A stretch of DNA of 64,000 nucleotides from Ampelocalamus luodianensis (taxonomy: Eukaryota > Streptophyta > Magnoliopsida > Poales > Poaceae): the NCBI GenBank assembly GCA_036346255.1, contig CM070624.1:20306626-20370625 (forward strand), given 5' to 3'. Below, in pieces: positions 1-11,378 of this stretch (positions within the stretch are counted from its first letter, which is position 1; the number at the start of each line of letters is the position of its first letter). A program made the position numbers and the translations under genes. The notes under the pieces were generated by a model. That model had not been told where the DNA came from. It made no database searches and saw only the letters and a program-made list of their open reading frames with translations.

Positions 1-2518
1 TTTGACAAGCTATTTATCACACTTCCTTTGGTGTGCCGGCACGGCTAAGTCGTACGAGACGTTTTCCAATATTGTGTATTAACTACGAGTCCCTCGTATA
101 GATAGAAACCCATACGTTGCATCGGAGTCATTGTAAAGCTAGGAGTCAACCACCCGTATAGGGTAAAGCAACCGAATAACTACAATACCCCTCGGTGTGG
201 AGAACCTAGAAAGGATTCCACCCCTGTGCACTATGAGAACCCGAGATTAACATCCCAGATCCTCTGTGCATTTCTGAACTAGTCCCATGATCAGTCGCTA
301 GTTCACACAGTAAACAAATATGGTAACAAATTCATATCAACTTTATTAATAATCAAAAGAGTTTATTACAAAAGAGGCTTACAGCCAACAATAAAGAACA
401 CAGCGGAAGACGAAGAAGAAGTAGTAGAGTCCAGCAATCTGCCACAGGCAATCGACTGGGGTAGCGGCCTAGTCGTCGAGATCCACATCGGTAGCGAAGT
501 CCTTCTCCTCTGAAATTTTGTTTGCATAAAGCAAGCATGAGCACAACTTCCGTGCTCGCAAGTTACACCCGTCAAGTAACAGAATGACATGCATATATGG
601 ATGTAACAAGGATGGCTTATGGGTTGATTTGCATAAAGCAGTATTTTCTTTAAATACTTGTACTAAGTTCTAAAGCAGTTATTTTATAACTACAAATTAT
701 TTTGTAAATTCTCAGATTTATAGTCAGATAACATTCACACATGAATGGTGAAGGATACCCTCCTATCACATGGCTTCCTGCTCAAATCCCATTTGGATAA
801 ACCAGTTTGAAGAAGTCTTTTTCAAACAAAACCAAAGGCTAACTTTGAGCAGTTCTGCTAGCATGTCCATGACCGTGGACATGGCTATTCGAATAGTTTT
901 ACACTCTGCAGAGGTTGTACAGCTTTACCCACAAGACACGACTTCTCTAGTTTGTTCGGCATTCGTCGATACCACCGCTTACTACCTTAGGTAAGCAGTC
1001 TAGAGCACGTGACAAGGCTTTTACAAAGCGTCATTCCACCGTAGTCTACCTTCACTAAGGTTTCGCTTCCATAGGCTACAACCTTTCGGAAGCCCCCTCT
1101 TGTGCCAGGTGGGGGAACATAGTCATGAAAGACAACCCACCGCAACAGTTGGGTCGACCGCAATGGAACTTTACAAATTAGTCAACCAGGTCCCGACCCA
1201 TACTAGGGACATGTGGTGGTACGGTATGGCTTAGCATCATACACCCGATGATCGGTCCTTAACTGACCTGGGCAACTTTCCATCAAAACCCATGGGCCTC
1301 AACCATACCCGATTGAGCCCGTGCATAAACTTGCACCAACCAAACATCCATTATGCCCAAGTCCAAACCATTTTTATTTATTTCCTTTTTCAAAGTCATA
1401 AACTTCCATAACATACCGATGTCATGGATACCATCTAAACAACAATTGATTTCTGGCTGAAATTCCCCAAAATAAACAGTTTGGTCTATCAAAGATGGCT
1501 AAGCATATGATTATTTTAGTATTATTTTGTCCAATGGTAACAAGGTATTCATGTTCAATATTCAAATTGGTCATACAAGGAAAATTGGAATAACTAGGAA
1601 AATAAAACAGGGAATTAAAATAATTGTATTAACATATGCATGCAGTAATAATTTAAAACATAATATAAATAATTTGAAATAGTGGGATTAATATGATCAA
1701 GGGTATAACTTGCCTTGCTTGATGAGGTGACGTTTTTTTCTTAACAGATCACCTTAACAGAACGTCTGGTGTTGAGGTGACGTTGTTTTTCTTAACAGAT
1801 CACCTAGTACTCACAAGTACTATCTTCAGATAGTCCAAGTGTATGATCACGATGATCATACAGTCAAAATCAATCCTCTTATGTTGCTATTCAATCGGCG
1901 TCGAAATCTGATTCTCCGAAGTCGTCGAAATCTAATCGGGAAAATATGATCAATTCAACTCAAATTCAAATAAATTCAAAAAGGCAGATCAAATTAACTC
2001 CAAATAGAAATATTTTGATTTAGTTAGCTAGATAATAATTTTATATGAATTTACAAACTTGAATGGACTAAATCGGAGCTGGGAATCAAACGATATAAAT
2101 TTTCCAAGTTTGAATTTACATGGAATAATGAATTAGGGTTTAAAGGAATTATTGATCAAATGAACTCAAAATTAAATAATTTTGGTTTAGATGACTAGAT
2201 CTTGATTTTATATGAATTTAGGAATTTGAATCGACGAAATCGGAGTTCGTATGAGGGAGAACGAACCCCGGGAAGTTCTAAATCTAAATAAACCCTAAAA
2301 TCAGATTTTATTGAATTTCTTGAATTATTTTTCTAAAGAAAATCCTAATTATTGCGCAAGCTGACGTCAGTGACTGATTTTCGGAATTTAAAATATTTTC
2401 TGTCGTGTGGGCCCCACGTGTCATAGACACGGCTCACGGTGGACTGATTCCACCGAGCCGAGGGTGAACCGGTGCGGTGGACCGGCCGCGTGGTCGTGCC
2501 ACGTGGGCGGACACGTGA
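1..2518 (-). mobile_element. 3' part of a long Ty3-type LTR, minus orientation, split by a solo LTR
   Basis: Read on the minus strand, this matches the downstream halves of the forward LTRs at 3930-5700 and 7920-9650. Shared blocks include the segment around 'cagcttgcgcaat', the 'aactattcgaatag' block and the 'cttgcgagcacgg' block near 545-570. It ends at the TSD (2514-2518) of the solo LTR that follows, and its other half resumes at 5810. The last 400 bases have an AATAAA-like stretch and differ from the other two copies, so this is a divergent subfamily. The true LTR end lies outside the window. Confidence 0.75.
2514..2518. repeat. Target-site duplication, left, CGTGA
   Basis: Five bases directly before the LTR start TGTAACAGCC at 2519. 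The same five bases follow the LTR end at 5805-5809. Confidence 0.85.
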
Positions 2519-5500
2519 TGTAACAGCCCAAATTTTGAAGAAATTAAAATTTATGTATTTTGTGGATTTTCTGGAATTTTCGTAAGTTTTCCTTAATCTT
2601 TTAAAGCTAATCAAATTTATGGGCAAAATATATTACCACAAAATAGTGGAAATATTTTATTTAAGTCCTAAATGCTCCGAGAATTTCGTGAATTTTCTCG
2701 AATTTTTGGACTTAAATTGCTATATTCTAAAGCCAAATTGAATTATCGATTTTAATTAAATCGAAATCAAAAGAAATCACAAAAAGCGATTATCCGACCA
2801 AACCCACTCTGCGGACCATTTTCCGCTGCGGCTCGCATCGACCCAGCCATGCCGCTCTCCCCCTCTTCTCACGACATCGAGTCCCACCTCGGTCTCTCTG
2901 TTTCGCACCACTTGAACCCCTGTCAGCCGTTGGATCTAAATCCAACGGCCAGAACTCAATAAAACATTCGGACTACTCGAACAACCCAACGACCGGTGAC
3001 CGTTAGATCTGGATCGAACGGCTCCCATAAGATCTAACACTTAAACACACCCCGCCATCTATTTCAACCATTGGATCAAAATCCAACGACTGCACCCAAG
3101 CTTAACTTACCGACTCGCCCCGTCGTCGTCCACCGTTGGATTAAAATCGGACGCATCTGGGTCATCTTCCTCCTTTCCTTTCTTCTCCTCCTCTTCCTTC
3201 TTTTTCCCGCAGCGCCATTGACACCGATTCGGAACCTTCCAAAACCGAGCAAATCTGGCCGCATCCCCGTGATCGTCGTGCGCATTAAAATCCTTGATCT
3301 CCTCCGCCCCCGACACGACCCTTTCTTTCCTTTCTTTCGCCGCGAATCCCGAATCTCCTCGCGCGTCGCGGGTACCTCCTTGAGCTCCACGGCAACTTCG
3401 GCCACGCACGCACCCTATAAATAGGTGCTACGGGACCGCATTGACCTCCACACCTCACCGCCGCCACTCACGAAACCCTCTCACACCGTGGCGCCCGATT
3501 TTGAAGATCCCACGGCGAAGCATCTCGGCTCATCTCCGTTCTGGCCGCCGTAGCCCTTCGCCCTCGCCAACGCACCATCATCACCCCTCACTCGTGCGGC
3601 GGCAGAGCGCCACTCGCTTCCCGAGGATCACCGGAACCACCTCTCGTCAACGGCATCGAAGATCACCGCCGCCGCTTCGCCGCCGACGACCTTCCGCCCC
3701 GCTCCGCTGTTTTGGTAACCCACAGGTTCGCGCTACCTCCTCTTCATTTCGCACACACGTAGACTCGCCGGCGTATAACGCCGGCGAGCCACTCGCCGAA
3801 CACTGCTGCCTCGTGCCTACGTGGCGGGGCCACACGCAGCCACCGTGGCGCCACCTCGCCGCCACATGGGCGCCACGTCGTCGATCTCGCACGCGCGTAG
3901 CGCCACGTCGAGACAAACCCCGAGCCCGAGCCTCGGTGGACTCAGTTCATGTGGACCAAGTCACTTACCAGTGGGGTCCACATGTCGGAAAAATTAATTC
4001 ATTTCTTTTAATTCCCGGAAATTCCTCGCTGGCGTCAGCTTGCGCAATAAAGAGTTTTTCCTTTAGAAAATAATTCGAGAATTCATTAAATTCCAGATTT
4101 TGTATTAAACTTCTAAAATTCATAACTTTTGCATATGAACTCCAAATTGGGTGGTTCAAGTTGCAAAATTTGTGTAAATTCATAATCTAGCTAACTAAAC
4201 CAAAATATTTCAATTTGGAGTTAATTTGATTTGTCTTTTTGAATTTATTTGAATTTGAGTTGAATTTGTCGTATTTTTGCATATAGACTTCGACGACTCC
4301 GGAGAGTTAGATCCTTCCGACAATTTAGAATTTCAAGACTTCAATGAAGGCAAGTTACACTATTGATCATATTGCTCCCAGTATTTTAAATTATTTAATT
4401 CCTGTTTTAAATTACTATTGCATGCATATGTTTATATAATGGTTTAAATGTCTTGTTTATATATAGTTACTCCAATCTCCATTGTATGGCCAATTTGATT
4501 TTTGAATATGAATACCATGACACTCTTAGGCAAAGTTATATTAAAATTTGACATATGCTTAGCCATGCTTAGACCACTTTTATTTGGGAAGGTTTAGCCA
4601 AATCCTTTACAATTTGATTTTAAATTGTTTCGGTGGTATTGTTTTACCACGGAAGGCTTTTTATGAGTTTTTCACTCTAAATAAAATAAAATGGGTTTGG
4701 ACTTGGGCGTGATGGAAGTATGGTGGGTGCGAGTTCATGCACGGGCCTAATCTGTTAGGATTACGCCCATGGGTTTATTTAAATGGAAAGTCGCCAAGTC
4801 GATTAAGGACCGGTCTTTGGCGTATTTTGCTACGCCTCACCGTACCACCACATGTCCGAATGGGACAGATTTGGCTAAATAATCTGTGGTGTCTTAGTGA
4901 TATTTATGCAATATTGTATGTGTGGGTGTTGGTTAGACATTAGTCCCACCGGGCGCAAGAGGGGGCTTCCGGAGGATGGATAGTCCAATGGTAGTGAAAC
5001 CTTAGCGGGCATAAATACATTAAGATACTTTGCTTGTAACGCCCTCATGATAATTGCTTAGTCACACGCCTTGGAGCGTGCATTGGCGACATCAAAGCAT
5101 ATTATCTCGTGTGGGTAAGTGTACAAACTCGCAGAGTAGAAACTATTCGAATAGCCGCGTCCTCGGTCATGGACATGCTAGCAAAGCCACTCTAAGTTAG
5201 ACTTGTTTTGGTTTATAAAATGATTTCCACAGATGTCTTTAGGATGGATAATCCTATGGTAAAAATTGGGCGGTTAGCCAAAGTGTCAGGAGGGTATCCT
5301 TCACTATTCATTTATTGGAGGTTATCCACGATTCATTGTCATCTTAATCACCGATTTCAACTATGTTATTAAAATTGGCCTTAGAAAACTATTAATGGTA
5401 TTTAATCTGAAAATGCTGTTTATGCAAAACAACCCTGCCGTTATCCTTTGTTTACCCTATGCATGCATTAATCTTCAATATTGGGTGTAACTTGCAAGCA

Positions 5501-5804
5501 CGGTAGTTGTGCTTACTCTTCTTTGAATAATCTTTATTCGGAGAAGACCTCTATCAAGGCGGTGAGGACACGGGCGAATAGGCTACGTCCCGACGATTGC
5601 TCGTGGCAAGTCGTGTGGCCTACCACTACTACTTTTTCCATGTTATTTCTTTCCATTTGGCCTCGTGCCCGGTTGTAATAAAACTCGAGATAATATTAAT
5701 AAAGAGCGTGATATGATTTTGCTATCACTTTTGATGACGTGTACACGGAAATCTGGACTAGTGTATAAACACGAGAATTCGGATCCTTCGTTCCCGGTTC
5801 GACA
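2519..5804 (+). mobile_element. Complete solo LTR of a Ty3/gypsy-type retrotransposon
   Basis: The LTR starts TGTAACAGCC and ends GTTCGACA, with 5-bp duplications CGTGA on both sides and no internal region, so it is a recombined solo LTR of 3286 bp. A TATA box lies at about 3414. The GC-rich stretch 2820-3960 is U3/R-like and contains only spurious open frames. The downstream AT-rich part matches 7980-9794 (same strand) and 1-2340 (opposite strand). It landed inside another LTR of the same family lying in the opposite direction. Confidence 0.85.
3414..3424 (+). promoter_or_regulatory. TATA box of the solo LTR
   Basis: CTATAAATAGG lies after a C-rich promoter-like stretch at the place expected for the LTR transcription start. 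Confidence 0.6.
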
Positions 5805-5809
5805 CGTGA
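5805..5809. repeat. Target-site duplication, right, CGTGA
   Basis: Exact repeat of 2514-2518, immediately after the LTR terminal CA. Confidence 0.85.
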
Positions 5810-6797
5810 GCGAGAGGCGACGTGGCGTCGACACAGCGCCACGGTGGCGCCACGCCAAAGACGAGCGGCGGCGGCGCACGGTGACCGATGGTCGCCGCGA
5901 TCGAGGCACGGCATGCTGACCGCGAGGCACTAGAGGGTAGAGGAGACCACGGGGAGCCTTTTGCTTACCTCGGCGGCGGCGGAACAGGCAAGGATGGCAG
6001 GCGGCGAAGGGTTAGGCGGCGGTGAAGTTCGGGTTCGTGGCGGCGGCGAGCTCCGGTGGCGCTCGGGCGAGGCTGAGACGAGCACCAGGTAGGCGGTGGT
6101 GTGGCGAAGCCGTTGGCGGCGGCGGCGCGCGGGCGCGGCGCGGGCTGCACCGGATCGGGAAGAAGTGATACTCGGCCGAGATCTTCAAGCTCCACCCGCG
6201 AGTGGGGCGATAGGGAGGAGTGGGTGGTGTGAGCGAGTTGAGGGACTCAAGGGGCACCTCGTGCTCCCTTTTATAGGGGCGGAGGGGGCCGGGAGGAGGA
6301 GGTCGGTGGCGGAGGTCACGGCGGCGATTTTGGCTCCAGTGATTACGGGCGCGAGGGAGGGGGAAACATCCGGGAGAAGGGCGGCGTGATCCGGGGAATT
6401 CAATGTCGCATCGGGAGGGACGGAGGAAAACACGGCGGAGATGGAGCTCGGGTGGGCGCTAATGGCGGCTTGGGAGCGGCTCTACGCGAGGAAGAAAGGA
6501 AGGAGGAAGAAGGCGCTGTAGCGGGCGGTCCCACCTGTCGGCGGCAGGGAAAGAAGGAAGGAGAGCGGGCGGGCGGCGGCCGTTCGATCGCCATCCAACG
6601 GATGCGCGTGAGGGGGAAACACGGGATAATCGGGCGGTGGGGCCGCGGGTGCGCGAAGGAGATGGGCTGAAATGGTTTCGCCCAAAGGCTATTTGAGTTT
6701 TATTTTGGTTTTCCATTTGATTTAATCGATAATTCAAATAGGCTTTAAAATATAGCAAATTAAATCCAAAAATTATGAGAAAATTCACGGAATCCTC
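5810..6797 (-). mobile_element. 5' part of the minus-strand LTR (continues from 2513)
   Basis: Reverse-complement match to the upstream half of the solo LTR. The AT-rich block 6700-6790 corresponds to roughly 2665-2790, and the GC-rich part to 2820-3900. A minus-strand TATA-like CCCTATAAAAGGG sits at about 6265-6278. The first 150 or so bases of the LTR, including its TGTAACAGCC start, are absent, and the sequence runs directly into a forward LTR. Open frames here are GC-rich shadows. Confidence 0.7.
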
Positions 6798-9794
6798 TAA
6801 CGGTGTTTGGGCGAAACCCAGGCTCGGCCCAACTACCTCCAGCGCGCCAGCCGACCAGCCGCACGCGCCTCTCTCCCACCTCCTCATCCACGGTTGGATT
6901 AAAATCCAACGCCGCGCCTCCTCACGCACCTCGTCTTATCTCCACCGCTGGATCGGCATCAACGATCAAGATCTCCGTGGCGGCGCGCCGTCCGAATGTT
7001 AACATCAACGTGTGCGTGCGATCTTAATCCAACGGCGCGCCAAATTTTCACTACCGCCGCTCGGTCAAATCGGCCGTGCGATCTTAATCCAACAGGTGCC
7101 CACGAGATTCACTTACGCCGCGGATCTAATCTCGGCCGTCACGTTGAAAATCGGACGACCCGCGATATCGTCTTCCTCGCCTTCTTCTTCCTCGCGCCTT
7201 GCACCGCCCGCCATTTCGCGCACACTAAGCCGCTAACGGTCTCCTCGCGCGCCCGACTTCCCGCGGCGTGCGCACGAGATCACATCCACCTCGCCACTTT
7301 TCCCCCGTCTCCCCTCTTCTCCGCGACGGTTCGCCCACGACGCGCCATGCCGCCGCCACGACCCCGACCTCCCCACGCGCCTGAGCCACCTAGCCCCTAA
7401 AAGGCACCACCGGGGCGCATTTACGCTCTCATCTCATCTCCTCAACTCTCATTTCCGCTTGAGCTCTACACGCCACCGTGTCGTGAGTTTAGGGTTTTTA
7501 CGCCGCCGATGAAAAAACTCAGGATTCGCCGCCGTCAACGTCGCCAAGCCGCGTGGTGCGCCATCGTCTTCACCGACAGGAGCCACCTCGGGACCCTTCA
7601 TCACTCGGGCGCCACCGAACGCCGTTGTCGTCAACACGAAACCCTCCGCGCCAAAAGCTCGCGGCGGTCAACTCCGGCGACCATTCCGTCCAAAGCGGTA
7701 CCATCGTGATCGCATTTCCCCTACATTTGCGACCACCCACACTCGCGGAGAGCCGCCGATCGTCGTTGTCGGCGCGTCCGCGTCGCCGCCGTCCACGCAG
7801 GCGTGGCCTTGCCACCTAGGCGCCATCATCACCCTTCGCTGCGTGGCACACGCGCGTTCGATCAGCCGCCACGCACACGCGCGCGTGGCGACCCACCGCA
7901 CCGTCCTTCCCTAGGCTCGGTGGGCTTGGTTCACGATGAGCCGACGAATGACACTTAGGGCCCATGTCGATTTATAAAATTATTTGATTTAATTCCGATT
8001 CTTGTGCTGATGTAATCATTGCGCAATAAATGGATTTTCAGTAGGAAAATAATTACGAAATTCAATAAAATTTGATTTAGATATAAACTTCAAAAATTCA
8101 TAACTTTTGCATATGAACTCCAAATTGGGTGTTGCAAATTGCAAAATTTATATAAAATTATAATCTAGCTAACTAAACCAAAATATTTCAGTTTGGAGTT
8201 AATTTGAACTATGTTTTGAATTTATTTGAATTTGCATTGAATTTGTCGTATCTTGGCGTATAGACTTGCGACTCAGGAGAGTTCGATCAAGCGAAGATTT
8301 AGAATTTCAAGACATCGACCAAGGCAAGTTACACCATTGACCATATTGCCCTATTATTTTAAGTTATTTTCAGTTTTTAAATTCCTTATTGCATACATAT
8401 GTTGTTATAAATATTTTAATGTCTGTTTCACGTATAGTTAATTCCATATGTTATTGTATGGCCAAATTTGAATGTTGTATCGACTACCTTGATACCATAG
8501 GCAAGATATTACAAAAATTCAAATATATGCTTAGCCAAGTTTAGTCCACATTTACGAATTTGGGAGGTTTACACGATTTCTACAAATTGTTTTCAAACTT
8601 GATATTGTGGTATTGTTTTACCACATGAGTTTATAAATGAAGTTTTTATTCAAAATAAAACCAAAATGGGTTTGGATTTGGGCGAAATGGTCGGAATGGT
8701 GGGTGCAGGTTTATGCACGGTTTGATCCGTTAAGATCAAGGCCCATGGGTTGAAGGAATGACGCCCAAGTCAATTGAGGACCGGTCTTTGAGCCGCTTAT
8801 TGCTATGCCATAACGTACCACCACATGTCCTGTATGGGCAGGATTTGGCTAACTAATTTGTGATATCCTAGTATATTTATGTCATGTGATTTTGTGGGTG
8901 TCGGTTAGACGTTTTATTCCCACTTGGCGCAAGAGGGGGCTTCCGGAGGACGGTCAGTTCAAAGGAGCGAAACCTTAGCGGGCATGAATGTACTAGGATA
9001 AAACATTGTAAAGGCCTCATGGTAATTGCTCAGTCACACGCCTACGGAAGCGTGAATTGGCCGACATAACGAGCATGTCACCTCGTGTGGGTAAAGTTGT
9101 ACCAACTCTGCAGAGTAGAAACTATTCGAATAATGCGTCGCAGTCATGGACATGCTAGCAGGGCCACTTAAAGTTAGAATTGTTTTTGGTTTTTAAATGC
9201 TTTATTAAATGTTGAGGATGGTTAATCCTTATGAAAATTTGGGCGGGAAGCCAAGTGTTAGGAGGGGATCCTTCACTTTATCATTGGAGGTTATCCACAT
9301 TATATCATTGTCATTTCAAAATATGATTTTATCCATAGTATAAAATTGCCTTAGAAACTACTATACTTATTCAAACTGAAAATCTTTGTTTATGCAAAAC
9401 AACCGGCCATACTCACTTGTTTCCTTATGCATGCATTTAAATTCAATATTAGGTGTGACTTGCGAGCACGGTAGTAGTGCTCACTCTTCTTTGAATAAAT
9501 CTTATTCGGAGAAGAGCTGCTATCTTGACGGTGAGGACCGGGCAGTAGGCCTTCTCGACCTGCGATTTATTGTGGCGCGCATTGTGGCTTCCACTATTAT
9601 GTTATTTCCGCTGTGTTTATCATTTGACATTTGATATTATTATTCGACTCATTTGTATTAAATGATTATTTATTTAATGCCATTTACGTTTTCATGATAT
9701 GAATGTGATATTCATTTTGTGAGATCGTATGTACCGGAAATCTGGACTGGTGTTTGAACACGGGAATTCGGGATCCTTCGTTCCGGGTTCGACA
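6798..9794 (+). mobile_element. 5' LTR (5'-truncated) of a Ty3/gypsy-type element
   Basis: Collinear with the solo LTR from about its base 280 to its end, terminating GTTCGACA at 9794. It is followed after four bases by a primer-binding site, so this is the 5' LTR of the element that continues to 11378. Its left end lacks the LTR start and joins the inverted LTR fragment head to head, with matching inverted sequence at 6675-6690 and 6805-6820. Confidence 0.75.
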
Positions 9795-9798
9795 AAAG

Positions 9799-9810
9799 TG
9801 GTATCGAGCC
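9799..9810 (+). promoter_or_regulatory. Primer-binding site (tRNA-iMet type, one base short)
   Basis: TGGTATCGAGCC follows the LTR end. The usual plant site is TGGTATCAGAGCC, so an A is missing inside CAG. The copia element at 18211 has the same change. Confidence 0.7.
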
Positions 9811-9964
9811 ATATCGATGTAGTCGGTGCCCTCACGGTAGAATTGGTAAAACCATTAAGGACTATTTTTCAAAAATTTACAAACTATTTACCCGTCTTCC
9901 GAGTCTTACTCTTCCTTTCTCTATTAAAAGATTTCTAAACTCTTGTCCTTTCTAAAAATTGTAG

Positions 9965-10521
9965 ATGGCAGAGACAGACCAGTATCTCCCATGGAGTCTA
10001 CGCTGGAGAATGGGCGGATATCCTATGGAAGATGATGCAACATCGAGTTTCACGAAGAGACCCACATACCAAGGATATAAGTATATCGTGGGACAACGAG
10101 AGCTTGGAGAGTGGAGGTTATCCTCTACTCTAACTTAGCGCGGATACATCCTTCCACATCTTCGACGCCCCAATGCGTCGGGAGACTTCGAGGACGGCAT
10201 CCAAGATGCGGCAAGAAGCCGTCTGCCACCGCTACACCTCGACGCCCATTTTCGGAATCGCATTCCAGTACTATCCCATGCACATCCCCACTCGGCTGGC
10301 GGTGCCTTATTTCGGCGAGAATGAGGATATCCGGAGATCACCCACCAGTGGAGTTAGCCAAGGCGATGGATTACGCCTATGGCAACACCACGGACAGTGT
10401 ATCTCGTTCGAGGGAGGCTGAAGTCTGCGAGGAGAGATTGAAGGCAGCAGGCGGGTTGGCTCTGTACAAGAAGGGCCAAGCGTACTGTAACTCCCTGGAC
10501 TACACCCCATCCACCCCATAG
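9965..10521 (+). pseudogene. ORF0-like reading frame upstream of gag, broken
   Basis: An ATG at 9965 opens a frame beginning MAETDQYLPWSLRWRMGGYP, and similarity then continues in shifting frames to about 10520 (for example AMDYAYGNTTDSVSRS). Its position between PBS and gag, and its general look, fit the extra upstream ORF carried by some rice Ty3 elements of the RIRE2/RIRE8 type. That family link is from memory and not verified. A stop near 10137 and frameshifts break it. The molecular role of this ORF is not known to me. Confidence 0.45.
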
Positions 10522-10753
10522 ATGTTTACCTCTACCATTTTAGATTTTGCTTTCCCTTTAGTTGTTCAATTAGCTGCGAATTATGAGCTACTAACCTTTG
10601 TGGTGGCCATAATCAGTTGGATAAAATAAAGAATTACTTGCAAAAGAAAAATTTGTTTCTTTGCCTTGTTTTTGTGCTTTTGAGCTAATATAAATTTACT
10701 CCCCTTAGTGCAACCTTTTCTTCCCTTTCTAAGTCTTTGGAAATTTCAAGCGA

Positions 10754-11378
10754 ATGGTGAACACCCGCACAGAAATGGCAGCATCGAGGTCGAAACAATG
10801 GAATACTGACAACCATGAACAAAGGCATGTTCAAGCCCTCCCCGCCGGCCGGCAGGGACCGGATTGGCAACGAGATGATGGCCAATCAAACTCACCTTAT
10901 TGAATTGTTGGCTCGATCGCTCAACAACGCTCGAACAACTAGGCGCGGCGACTACGCGCCTTTCAACTCGAGCATCGACACACCCTCCTCAGCGGGTGAC
11001 CATGCCGGAGTTCATGCGTATCGTCCTCAGGCCTTCTCGGTAGCCGAAGGCAATGGATGCGGCGATTGGCCGTGCCATCGGAAAAATTGGACATCGCACA
11101 ATGCACGGTCGCGAGAGGGTCCGTGCGCCACTCATCGGCTCAACGGACCGACCTCGAGATGGTGGGACAATTACGCATCTCCCACGCCAATGCCGGGCCA
11201 TCTCGTGGGGCGAGTTTGTGAGAGCCTTCCGTCATGCCCACATCCTGCGGTATGATGACGAAGAAGAAGGAGTTTCATGCACTCCGCCAGGCAATCGCTC
11301 GGTGAGCGAGTATCTCCACCGTTTCAACCAGCTAGCTCGCTATGCCCCGGCTGATGTGGCCAGAGATGAAGAACGTCC
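10754..11378 (+). pseudogene. Ty3/gypsy gag (capsid) fragment, 3'-truncated
   Basis: Starts at ATG 10754 with MVNTRTEMAASRSKQWN. The diagnostic part is near the end: SWGEFVRAFRHAHI, then NRSVSEYLHRFNQLARYAPA, which is the retrotransposon gag core with its W..F...F and L..F..LARYAP pattern. Gag would package element RNA in cytoplasmic particles. The frame is broken at several places (one stop around 10902, a shift near 11260). Similarity ends at 'ADVARDEE', about residue 210, where MULE transposase sequence begins with no spacer. The zinc knuckle, protease, RT and integrase are all missing. Confidence 0.75.

Noticed and set aside
3441..4073. 210-codon open frame on the plus strand
   Set aside because: Lies in the GC-rich middle of the solo LTR, overlaps open frames on the other strand, has a low-complexity Arg/Pro/Ser product and no domain.
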